From Comamonadaceae bacterium (lineage in GTDB: Bacteria; Pseudomonadota; Gammaproteobacteria; Burkholderiales; Burkholderiaceae_C), in contig CANHBU010000109.1 of NCBI GenBank assembly GCA_947458345.1, positions 1 to 6,538 of the forward strand: 6,538 bases of DNA, given 5' to 3'. Every line of letters begins with the position of its first letter. Positions within the stretch are counted from its first letter, which is position 1. Below are positions 1 to 5,800 of this stretch, piece after piece. Position numbers and translations under genes: made by a program. The notes beneath the pieces were generated by a model. The model ran no database searches, was not told the DNA's origin, and saw nothing but the letters and a program-made list of their open reading frames with translations.

Positions 1-286
1 AGACCTGGTAGTCGATTTGCAAGGCTGCGGCCCCGGTGCACCGCAGCAGCCAGCTGCATTTGTCGAGCTGCTCGATGGCCACCGTCTTGCGCCCCTGCCG
101 CGCTTGCAGGCCCTGCAGTTGGCCGGAAAACTCGCGCACCATGTAGCTCCCCGGTATCCAAACCGGCAGGCTCACAATTTGCTCGGCGGCCGGTCTTGCG
201 ATGGTCAGGCGGACACCAAAGAGGTGGGCATGCAGATCAGCGATTTCGATGCGGTGGCTGATCGGGGGTGGGGATGCAGGTGGCAT
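1..286 (-). CDS. M61 family metallopeptidase (glycyl aminopeptidase-like), N-terminal fragment
   Basis: This gene begins at an ATG at 286 and leaves the window at base 1, so only its first 95 codons are visible. The translation has a proline-rich start (MPPASPPP), then the motif WIPGSYMVREF at residues 43-53. That motif is characteristic of the N-terminal beta domain of M61 (PDZ-containing, glycyl aminopeptidase-like) peptidases of proteobacteria. The zinc motif HExxH and the PDZ domain expected in this family lie outside the window, so catalytic competence cannot be judged. No signal peptide is visible. No Shine-Dalgarno sequence precedes the ATG; instead a TATCCT hexamer ends 6 nt before it, which could give a leaderless mRNA. 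It follows dsbC on the same strand after 80 bp, so it may be read through from there or have its own promoter. The family call rests mainly on the WIPGSYMxREF block. Confidence 0.85.
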   Translation of the reverse strand, partial: MPPASPPPISHRIEIADLHAHLFGVRLTIARPAAEQIVSLPVWIPGSYMVREFSGQLQGLQARQGRKTVAIEQLDKCSWLLRCTGAAALQIDYQV

Positions 287-292
287 GGCGCG

Positions 293-298
293 AGGATA
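293..298 (-). promoter_or_regulatory. Possible -10 element of the M61 gene
   Basis: Reading the minus strand, the hexamer TATCCT is followed by the six bases CGCGCC and then the ATG of the M61 gene. With usual sigma-70 spacing, transcription would start at or next to the A of the start codon. No good -35 hexamer is seen at 16-18 bp upstream, so this is a suggestion only. Confidence 0.3.
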
Positions 299-366
299 CC
301 GCAGCGCCGCACCCCCGGTGCTAGGCGGGTGCAAGGCGGGCGCAATGCGGACACAGGGCTTGAGGC

Positions 367-1122
367 TCAGGGCGTTTGTGCCTCAGCCAGCAACTTTTCG
401 ACCTGGGCCGCGCCGATGGCTCCAGGCACGCGGGTGCCGTTGGCAAACACCAGCGTCGGCGTGCCGGTGATGCGCATCTTGCGGGCAAACTCCACATTGC
501 GCGCCAGGGCGCCGCTGTCGCAGCCTGAGGCAGCGGCGGGGGCGGGCATGTCCGAGAGCATCAGGTCGCTCCAGGCGCGCACCTTGTCCTTGGCGCACCA
601 GACGTTGCGCGACTGCTCGGTCGATTCAGGGCCCAGGATGGGCATCAGAAACAGGTGCACCGTGACATCGTTGACCTTCTGCAAGTCGCGCTCGAAGCGC
701 TTGCAGTAGCCGCAGTTGGGGTCTTCAAACACGGCGAGCTTGCGCTTGCCGTTGCCGCGCACCAGCGTGATCGCATCCTTGAGGGGCAGGCTGTCAAAGG
801 CAATGGCATTGATGCGGTCGAGCCGCTCCTGGGTCAGGTCGCGGCGGCTGCGGGTGTCGATCAACTGCCCCTGAATGAGGTGATTGCCTTGCGCATCGCT
901 GTAGTAGATCTCGCTGCCCACGCGCACCTCGAACAAGTTGGCCATGGGGGTGCGCCGGATTTCGTCGATCTTGGGCAGGCCAGGCAGACGCTCGCTCAGG
1001 GCCTTGCGGATCGCAGCCTCGGGCACCGCCGGCTGGCTCTGGGCCCAAGTTGGCAGCAGCAAGGCAGCGCAAGTTGCGGCCGCGGCCAGCGCTTGGTGCA
1101 GTCGCGCGGTTGTGGGGGTCAT
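367..1122 (-). CDS. dsbC: DsbC family periplasmic thiol:disulfide isomerase
   Basis: The 251-residue protein matches the DsbC layout. Residues 1-27 form a signal peptide (hydrophobic stretch AALLLP, likely cleavage after A27 in PTWA|QS). An N-terminal dimerisation domain covers about 31-95, with the DsbC-like segment IYYSDAQGNHLIQGQLIDT. A thioredoxin-fold domain follows with active-site CGYC at 137-140 and the cis-proline motif TGTP at 219-222. Cys176 (WCAKDK) and Cys201 (SGCD) correspond to the second, structural disulfide of E. coli DsbC. In the family, DsbC shuffles wrong disulfides in periplasmic proteins and is kept reduced by DsbD. The start is supported by AGGAG six nt upstream (1129-1133). 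It lies 22 bp downstream of the UbiH-family gene on the same strand, so the two are probably cotranscribed. DsbG is the main alternative, but the CGYC site and WCAKDK block favour DsbC. Confidence 0.95.
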   Translation of the reverse strand: MTPTTARLHQALAAAATCAALLLPTWAQSQPAVPEAAIRKALSERLPGLPKIDEIRRTPMANLFEVRVGSEIYYSDAQGNHLIQGQLIDTRSRRDLTQERLDRINAIAFDSLPLKDAITLVRGNGKRKLAVFEDPNCGYCKRFERDLQKVNDVTVHLFLMPILGPESTEQSRNVWCAKDKVRAWSDLMLSDMPAPAAASGCDSGALARNVEFARKMRITGTPTLVFANGTRVPGAIGAAQVEKLLAEAQTP

Positions 1123-1144
1123 GTGGGTCTCCTGAAGGGGCGCT

Positions 1145-2251
1145 TTAGCCCATGGCCTGGCGCATCAGCCAGGATTTGATCAAGGGGTTGCCACCGACGG
1201 CGTTCATGCCCCAGTTGCGCAGGGCCTGCCAGCGCGCATCGGTGTGCGAAAAAAGTCCTTGCAGGCCATCGGTGAGCAGACCCATGGCCAGCACATCGGC
1301 CTTGCGCTGGCGCTCGTAGCGCCGCAGCAGCCGCAGATCGCCCGGATCGCGCCAGTAGGCCCGCTCGATCAGCACCTGGGCGAGGGTCGCGGCATCGGCC
1401 AGGCCCAGGTTCAGGCCCTGTCCGGCCAGAGGGTGGACGGTGTGCGCGGCGTCCCCCGCCAGCGCCCATCCCGGACCGACCCAGTGCTCGGCCTGCGCCC
1501 ACTGCAAAGGCCAGGCCATGACCTCGCTTTGCAGACGCAGGGGCGCCAGGTCGGCGGGCAGCGCGGCTTGCAAGCTGCGCTCGAAATCGGCGGCCTCCAG
1601 CGCCAGCAGTTCTTGGGCGCGCGCCGTTGGAGTCGACCAGACCAGCGCCAGGTCTCGGCCCTGCGCGCCGCCGGTGGGCAGCAAGGCCAGGATGTCCGGA
1701 CCGCAAAACCACTGGCGCGCCACGCCGCCGTGGGCTTGCTCGCTGCGCAGACGCGCCGCCAATGCTTTTTGGGCATAAGGCCGTGCCTGCCAGTTCACGC
1801 CCAGCGGCTTGCGGCTGCTGCTGGCGCGGCCCTCGCACACCACGGTCAGTTTGGCCGATACCTCGCCCGCTTGATCGAGGCGGTGCACCTCGGGCGCAAA
1901 GCGCAGGGCCTGCGCCAAGGTTTCTTGCAGCGCATCGGCCTCGACCAGCCAGGCGAGCTCCTCGTGGCCCGCAGGCGGCTTGAAGGCAATGCGGCCGCCT
2001 TCATCGCCCCAGACCTGCATGGCGCTGACTGGGGTGACCTCGCCGGGCCAGACGCGCAGGCTCTCGAGCAGCTTGCGCGAGGCCTGGTTGAGGGCATAGG
2101 CCCGCAGATCGAGCGCCTTGGGCGCCTCGGTTGAGGCGCCTGCGCTGGCAGAACACAGCGCCACCCGCAGCCGCTGGCGTGCCAGCAGCAGCGCCAGGCT
2201 GCGGCCGACCACGCCGTCGCCGCGGATGCACACATCGAATTTTTCGCTCAT
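1145..2251 (-). CDS. UbiH/UbiF/COQ6-family FAD-dependent monooxygenase (probable ubiquinone biosynthesis hydroxylase)
   Basis: The 368-residue flavoprotein belongs to the UbiH/UbiF/UbiI/COQ6 group, which hydroxylates the aromatic ring of ubiquinone precursors with FAD, NAD(P)H and O2. An N-terminal Rossmann beta-alpha-beta unit has the dinucleotide motif GDGVVG at residues 11-16. The second FAD motif GDAAH is at 266-270, followed by the family signature HPLAGQGLNLGLAD at 273-286. The C-terminal part is helical and Arg-rich (RRYERQRKAD). The central region, which decides the substrate and ring position, is divergent, so I do not assign one of the specific symbols. I chose the ATG at 2251 because family members begin a few residues before the FDVxIxG strand. 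An in-frame ATG at 2287 would add the 12 residues MGAIFTVFLQWG, which look unlike the family. No clear Shine-Dalgarno precedes 2251, but a TACAAT hexamer ends 5 nt upstream. It is divergent from the MOSC gene and leads into dsbC. Confidence 0.9.
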   Translation of the reverse strand: MSEKFDVCIRGDGVVGRSLALLLARQRLRVALCSASAGASTEAPKALDLRAYALNQASRKLLESLRVWPGEVTPVSAMQVWGDEGGRIAFKPPAGHEELAWLVEADALQETLAQALRFAPEVHRLDQAGEVSAKLTVVCEGRASSSRKPLGVNWQARPYAQKALAARLRSEQAHGGVARQWFCGPDILALLPTGGAQGRDLALVWSTPTARAQELLALEAADFERSLQAALPADLAPLRLQSEVMAWPLQWAQAEHWVGPGWALAGDAAHTVHPLAGQGLNLGLADAATLAQVLIERAYWRDPGDLRLLRRYERQRKADVLAMGLLTDGLQGLFSHTDARWQALRNWGMNAVGGNPLIKSWLMRQAMG

Positions 2252-2256
2252 GCCCC

Positions 2257-2262
2257 ATTGTA
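2257..2262 (-). promoter_or_regulatory. Possible -10 element of the UbiH-family gene
   Basis: On the minus strand the hexamer TACAAT matches the sigma-70 -10 consensus at five of six positions and is followed by GGGGC and the ATG at 2251. A start point at the ATG itself would make the transcript leaderless. A matching -35 box is not evident. The 66-bp divergent region (2252-2317) must also hold the MOSC promoter, for which I see only a weak AT-rich GAAAAT at 2273-2278. Confidence 0.35.
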
Positions 2263-2317
2263 GAAACACAGTGAAAATGGCGCCCATGCACCTTACAAAA
2301 GGAAACGAAGGAACGCC

Positions 2318-3193
2318 ATGACTTCATCGACCTCGCCCCTGCAAGCCGTCATTTCCCAGCTGATCATCTACCCGGTCAAGTCCTGCGCGCCCGTGCTGCT
2401 CAAGCGCGCCTTGCTGACCGATCAGGGGCTCGATCTCGACCGCGCCTGGATGGTCGTCGACGAGCGCGGGCAGTTCCTGTCGCAGCGCCAATACCCCCGA
2501 CTGGCGCTGGTGCAGCCGCAGTTGCGGCTGTCGGACCTGGTGCTGCGCGCGCCGGGCATGCTGGCCTTGCACCTGAGCCTGGACGGGGTCGAGCAGGCCA
2601 TGAAGGTCTCGCTCTGGGATGAGCCGATCGATGCCTGGGACATGGGTGAGTTGGCGGCGCAGTGGTTCAGCGATTTCCTGGGCTGCCGCGCTCGCCTGGT
2701 GCGCTTTGATCCGCAGTTCGAGCGGCCTTCAGAGCGGCGCTGGACGGGCGGGCAGACGGTGCTCAACCCGTTCAGCGACGGCTTTCCCCTGATGCTGCTA
2801 AGCCAGCCCTCGGTCGATGGACTTAACGAGCGCTTGCAAGCTGCGGGGCCGGTGGACATCTTGCGCTTTCGGCCCAATATCGTGCTGTCGGCCGGCGATG
2901 CGCAGGCTTGGGGTGCGCACGACGAAGACCGGGCCGACGAGCTGCACATCGAGACCGGCCAAGGCCTGATCAGGCTCAAGTCGGCCAAGCCTTGCACCCG
3001 CTGCCAAATGGTCGAGGTCGATCCGCAAACGGCCCAAACCGGCTCGGCCGTGCTGCCGGCGCTGCGCGCTTACCGCCGCGATGCGCGAGTCAATGGTGCC
3101 ATTACGTTCGGCGTCAACCTCATGGTGCTCGAGGGCTTTGATCAGGAGCTGGCCGTCGGTCAAACGGTGCGCGCAAGCCTGCGGCGTGACTGA
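2318..3193 (+). CDS. MOSC domain-containing protein (YcbX/mARC-like, molybdenum cofactor binding)
   Basis: The 291-residue protein has an N-terminal MOSC_N beta-barrel domain at about 10-130, opening with the motif YPVKSC at 18-23. A C-terminal MOSC domain at about 150-288 contains FRPNIVL at 184-190 and the cysteine motif KPCTRCQM at 224-231. In mARC and YcbX proteins the cysteine of the RC pair binds molybdenum of the sulfurated cofactor, here Cys229. Members of this group reduce N-hydroxylated compounds or take part in related Moco chemistry; the substrate cannot be told from sequence. E. coli YcbX carries an extra C-terminal [2Fe-2S] ferredoxin domain, which is absent here, so electrons would have to come from a separate protein. 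The protein has no signal peptide and should be cytoplasmic. AAGGA five nt before the ATG (2308-2312) supports the start. It is divergent from the UbiH-family gene and convergent with the MFS gene. Confidence 0.92.
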   Translation: MTSSTSPLQAVISQLIIYPVKSCAPVLLKRALLTDQGLDLDRAWMVVDERGQFLSQRQYPRLALVQPQLRLSDLVLRAPGMLALHLSLDGVEQAMKVSLWDEPIDAWDMGELAAQWFSDFLGCRARLVRFDPQFERPSERRWTGGQTVLNPFSDGFPLMLLSQPSVDGLNERLQAAGPVDILRFRPNIVLSAGDAQAWGAHDEDRADELHIETGQGLIRLKSAKPCTRCQMVEVDPQTAQTGSAVLPALRAYRRDARVNGAITFGVNLMVLEGFDQELAVGQTVRASLRRD

Positions 3194-3206
3194 GCCACGC
3201 CTGCGC

Positions 3207-3220
3207 GCGGCCCAGGCCGC
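3207..3220. terminator. GC-rich palindrome between convergent genes, possible bidirectional terminator
   Basis: A perfect 14-bp palindrome (GCGGCC-CA-GGCCGC) sits in the 32-bp space between the stop codons of the MOSC and MFS genes. The position suits a transcription barrier for both, but no T-run follows on either strand, so it is not a classical intrinsic terminator. Palindromes this short also arise easily in DNA this GC-rich. Confidence 0.25.
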
Positions 3221-3225
3221 CCGCC

Positions 3226-4497
3226 TCAGGCCTTTGCGGCCAGCCGGTGGCGCTTGCGCAGCTGCACATGCAGCGTCAGCCCCACGCCGGCCATGACCAG
3301 CGCCCCGCCACTGATCACCACGCTCGAGCCCAGCGGGTCCATGAGCGAGCTGGCCAGCAGTACGCCCAGCGCCTGGCCCATGAACAAGGCGGTGGCAAAC
3401 AGCGAAACCGCCATGCCGCGGCTCTCGGGGGCCATCTGGGTGGCCAGGGTTTGCAGGGTGTTGTGCAGCATGAAAAACGCAAATCCGCCCAGCAGCATGG
3501 ACAAGGCGATGGCCGGCCACGACGGGCTCCAGGCCACAGCCAGCAAGGCCAGTGCCACGCCGATCCCGCCCACCAAAACCATGCCGCGCTCGCCGAGCAG
3601 CCTAATGACGTGCCGGGCCACGACCATGTAGAGCACGCCGCCGAGGCCCATGAGGGAGACCACCGAGCCGGCGCTGGCCAGCGACAGGCCGTGCTGCAGG
3701 TGCAGGTGCGAGGCCACGATGGCCAGCATGCCAAAGCCGCCGGCGCCTTGCAGCACGCCCAGGCCAATGATTTTGCGCACCCAGCTCTGGCGCATCAGCG
3801 CCATGGTCTGCTCGACCATGCCCGGGGCGCTCGGATCGGACACGGGCTTGAGCGTGCCCGATCGCTGCTGCGCTTGCCAGTTGCGGTAGAGCAGCCAGCC
3901 GACGGCCAGAAACAACACGGTCATCACCACGAAGGCCCAGCGCCAGCCGACGGTGTCGCTGAGCAGTCCGCCGAGCAACTGCCCGGTGAAGATGCCGCTG
4001 GTGGTGCCCAGGCCCACCCGGGCCAGGGTTTCTTGGCGCCTCTGGTAGGGCACCGCATCGCCGGTCCAGGCCAATGACATCGGAATGATGGCGGCGGCAA
4101 AGGCCGCCGCCACCACACGGGCCATGACCAGGGCCTCCAGGCTGCCGGCCAGCACCGCCAGAGCGTTACCCAGGCCGCAGGCCAGTGTGGTGTAGGTCAC
4201 CACGCGAAACTTGCCGTGGCGGTCGCCGAGCGCGCCATAAAAGAACTGCGCCAGGCCATAGGTCACCGCGAAGAGCGAGACGACCTGCGCTGCGGCGGCC
4301 AGTGTGGTGTCGAACTGGCGCGACAGCTCGGGCAGCATGGCATCGCAGATGCGCTGGCTCATCATGCTCGCGCAGCAGGCCAGCGACAGCAGCAGCACCG
4401 AGCGGTTGGTCTCGGCGCCCGTCTGAACACCCGTTCGCACGCCCGTCTGCGCGCCCGTCTGCTCGCCATCCGGGCGCGCGGGCGCCGGCTCAGTCAA
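3226..4497 (-). CDS. MFS transporter, DHA1-like (start uncertain)
   Basis: This is a 12-helix-type major facilitator protein of about 400-420 residues, in the inner membrane and probably a proton-coupled efflux carrier. Numbering from the TTG at 4497, the loop after TM2 carries motif A as GALGDRHGK at 88-96. TM5 carries a motif-C-like GIFTGQLLGG, with Q where antiporters usually have P. The central hydrophilic loop includes SGTLKPVSDPSAPG, and the tail is basic (RKRHRLAAKA). The substrate is unknown. The start is unclear: the frame is open from a GTG at 4578 (450 residues, 89-bp overlap with the binding-protein gene). Other options are a TTG at 4497, which overlaps that gene's TGA by 8 bp, and a GTG at 4440. 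None has a good Shine-Dalgarno sequence. I chose 4497 because close overlap suggests translational coupling and TM1 begins only near 4398. The residues before TM1 include a tetrapeptide repeat. Confidence 0.88.
   Translation of the reverse strand: MTEPAPARPDGEQTGAQTGVRTGVQTGAETNRSVLLLSLACCASMMSQRICDAMLPELSRQFDTTLAAAAQVVSLFAVTYGLAQFFYGALGDRHGKFRVVTYTTLACGLGNALAVLAGSLEALVMARVVAAAFAAAIIPMSLAWTGDAVPYQRRQETLARVGLGTTSGIFTGQLLGGLLSDTVGWRWAFVVMTVLFLAVGWLLYRNWQAQQRSGTLKPVSDPSAPGMVEQTMALMRQSWVRKIIGLGVLQGAGGFGMLAIVASHLHLQHGLSLASAGSVVSLMGLGGVLYMVVARHVIRLLGERGMVLVGGIGVALALLAVAWSPSWPAIALSMLLGGFAFFMLHNTLQTLATQMAPESRGMAVSLFATALFMGQALGVLLASSLMDPLGSSVVISGGALVMAGVGLTLHVQLRKRHRLAAKA
4417..4464 (-). repeat. 12-bp tandem repeat, four copies, in the 5' part of the MFS gene
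   Basis: Four consecutive 12-bp units lie on the plus strand: gcccgtctgaac, acccgttcgcac, gcccgtctgcgc and gcccgtctgctc. The first nine bases (gcccgtctg) are identical in three of them. In the MFS reading frame they give QTGA, QTGV, RTGV and QTGA. The unit length is a multiple of three, so copy-number change would lengthen or shorten the N-terminus without breaking the frame. If translation starts at the GTG inside the array, only part is translated. Confidence 0.8.
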
Positions 4498-5464
4498 CCT
4501 TGGCGCCCGAGTAGCGGATCGGGCCGGCGCGTGTGCCCAGCTCCTGGCGGATGTGGCGGGCCAGCTCGCGCCCGTCACCTGCGATCAGGTCGTAGCCCTT
4601 GCCGTCGATCTCACGCTCTTTGAAAGCCGGCTCGCGCAGGATGCTTGCCACATCGCGGCCGATGCGCTCGACCGTGGCCGCAGGCATGGCAATCGGTGCG
4701 AGCAGGCCAACCCAAACATTGGCATCGACCTCCGGATAGCCCAGCTCGGTCACGGTGGGCACGTCGGGGAAGGCGGGGTGGCGGGTCTTGCCGCCGTAGG
4801 CCAGGGCCTTCATGCGTTTGCTTTGCAGGTGCGGGCGGGCCGAGGGGATGCCCGCCCAGGTCAGCGGGATCTCGCCGCTGACCACGGCGCTGACGGCCTG
4901 CGGAATGCCGCGGTAGGGAATGTGCACGATGAAGATACCCGCTTTTTGCTTGAGCATCTCGGTGGCCAGCTGCGGCTGGCTGCCAGCGCCATAGGAGGCA
5001 TAGGAGAGTTGGCCCGGTTGCTTGCGCGCCAAGGCCACCAGTTCGGGCAAGGTGTTGGCCGGCAGGTTGGCCGAGGCCACCAGCAGCTGGCTAAAGGAGA
5101 CCATGCGCGAGATCGGCGCGAAATCGCGTTCGAAGTCGTAGGGCAGCTTGTTGTACAGGTGCGGGTTGATGGTGAAGGTGGCGTCCGTGGTCAGCAGCAG
5201 CGTGTGGCCGTCGTTGGAGCGGGCCACCATCTCGGTGCCGACCAGGGTATTGGCGCCAGGGCGGTTGTCCACGGTCACCGGCTGCTGCCAGCGCTCTTGC
5301 AGTTTTTGCGCCAGCGCCCTGGCCAGCACATCGACGCCGCCGCCGGCGGGGTAGGGCACGATCACCCGAACTGCCCGGCTGGGCCAGTCACTGCTTGTCT
5401 GCGCATGCCCCAGAGCGGCCAGCAAGCTCAAGGCCAGGGTCAAAATCGCTGAGCGATAGGTCAT
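4490..5464 (-). CDS. Tripartite tricarboxylate transporter substrate-binding protein (Bug/TctC family)
   Basis: The 324-residue protein is a complete Bug-family periplasmic receptor, of usual family length. A signal peptide covers 1-21, with likely cleavage at GHA|QTSS. The first ligand-binding loop is VPYPAGGGVDVLAR at 36-49, followed by VDNRPGAN at 65-72 and NDGHTLLL at 84-91. The second lobe contains HIPYRG at 181-186, and the C-terminal part has DVPTVTELGYP at 234-244. Bug proteins bind carboxylates and related organic molecules and feed TctA/TctB permeases, or act in signalling when orphaned; the ligand cannot be read from sequence. AAGGA six nt before the ATG (5471-5475) supports the start. 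No TctA or TctB gene is visible. It lies downstream of a second Bug gene on the same strand and overlaps the MFS gene at its 3' end, suggesting MFS expression depends on it. Confidence 0.95.
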   Translation of the reverse strand: MTYRSAILTLALSLLAALGHAQTSSDWPSRAVRVIVPYPAGGGVDVLARALAQKLQERWQQPVTVDNRPGANTLVGTEMVARSNDGHTLLLTTDATFTINPHLYNKLPYDFERDFAPISRMVSFSQLLVASANLPANTLPELVALARKQPGQLSYASYGAGSQPQLATEMLKQKAGIFIVHIPYRGIPQAVSAVVSGEIPLTWAGIPSARPHLQSKRMKALAYGGKTRHPAFPDVPTVTELGYPEVDANVWVGLLAPIAMPAATVERIGRDVASILREPAFKEREIDGKGYDLIAGDGRELARHIRQELGTRAGPIRYSGAKVD

Positions 5465-5505
5465 CGAAGTTCCTTTTGGATCGGCTGAAGGTCAGGGACG
5501 GGCCG

Positions 5506-5511
5506 ATTCTA
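5506..5511 (-). promoter_or_regulatory. Possible -10 element of the complete Bug/TctC gene
   Basis: On the minus strand TAGAAT matches five of six positions of the sigma-70 -10 consensus. It would place the transcript start near 5499, about 35 nt ahead of the ATG and upstream of the ribosome-binding site. The -35 region (CCAGCC at 17-bp spacing) is poor. If real, this gene is a separate unit from the upstream Bug gene. Confidence 0.3.
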
Positions 5512-5559
5512 TTGAGCCCAGCGGCTCTGGCTGGGGCGCTACCCCTTTAGGCCGAAAGC

Positions 5560-5617
5560 GCCACCTGGCCCGAACTGCCACCTGGCCCCAACGGCCGCCC
5601 GGCCCGAACGGCCGCCC
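5560..5617. repeat. 17-bp tandem repeat, three copies plus a 7-bp partial copy
   Basis: On the plus strand the units are gccacctggcccgaact, gccacctggccccaacg and gccgcccggcccgaacg, then a partial gccgccc. They follow one another without spacers, between the two Bug genes. Units differ from their neighbours at a few positions each, so the array has diverged since it arose. No direct role is visible; it lies about 50-110 bp upstream of the candidate -10 of the complete Bug gene. Confidence 0.8.
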
Positions 5618-5800
5618 ATGCGGCTGGCGGGCATCCCTGCCGGGGCGCATTGGTGCCTGATCGCCTGCAATGCGCCGGGCTGCGGCCTGAGCGACAAGCT
5701 GCGCCGCGAGCAGCGGCAGGCGTCCGATGACGGGCAGGCGCAGTGCCCGATCGGCCAGGACCGCAGTGATGTGCCTTTAGTCGGCCTTGATGTTGCGTGA
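5618..5800 (+). other. Unassigned 60-codon frame in the gap between the Bug genes
   Basis: The 312-bp gap between the two Bug genes (5465-5776) has no recognisable gene. It does contain this plus-strand frame, ATG to TGA, whose product I do not recognise. Of its first 52 codons 46 end in G or C, a coding-like bias that fades where the frame enters the antisense 3' end of the Bug gene. Cysteines fall at residues 13, 17, 22 and 43. No Shine-Dalgarno sequence precedes the ATG, which directly abuts the 17-bp repeat array. The opposite strand is also open here, in the same frame as the upstream Bug gene past its TAA, down to a TGA near 5493. Competing open frames of this kind are common by chance in GC-rich DNA. 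It may be non-coding or a remnant of a lost gene. Confidence 0.2.
5644..5676. repeat. Perfect 9-bp inverted repeat with 15-bp spacer
   Basis: The left arm ggcgcattg (5644-5652) is exactly the reverse complement of the right arm caatgcgcc (5668-5676). In RNA this would form a 9-bp stem with a 15-nt loop. It sits about 100 bp downstream of the stop of the truncated Bug gene and about 180 bp upstream of the start of the complete one. It could be an operator, an attenuator-like hairpin or a terminator, but no T-run follows on either strand. Confidence 0.5.

Noticed and set aside
309..321. Terminator hairpin after dsbC (GCACC-CCC-GGTGC)
   Set aside because: A five-bp stem with a three-base loop and no T-run is too weak to call a terminator.
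17..709. Plus-strand frame (230 codons) across the M61 and dsbC genes
   Set aside because: It runs antisense through two supported genes and their intergenic region, with no similarity I recognise.
1244..2134. Long plus-strand frame (296 codons) opposite the UbiH-family gene
   Set aside because: It lies wholly antisense to a well-supported gene, is rich in Gln, Gly and Arg, has no recognisable domain, and is explained by the GC-skewed codon use of the opposite strand.
3247..4077. Plus-strand frame (276 codons) opposite the MFS gene
   Set aside because: It is His/Gln/Ala-rich without hydrophobic or domain structure, while the minus strand encodes membrane helices and MFS motif A.
4553..5452. 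Long plus-strand frame (299 codons) opposite the complete Bug/TctC gene
   Set aside because: The opposite strand carries clear Bug motifs and a signal peptide; the antisense product is low-complexity Gly/His/Gln-rich sequence typical of a shadow frame.
5533..5548. Terminator hairpin (GGGG-CGCTA-CCCC followed by TTT)
   Set aside because: Only four base pairs with a three-base T tract on the plus strand, where no gene ends nearby.
5560..5617. CRISPR-like array
   Set aside because: The 17-bp units are directly adjacent without spacers, are too short and too variable, and no cas gene is visible.
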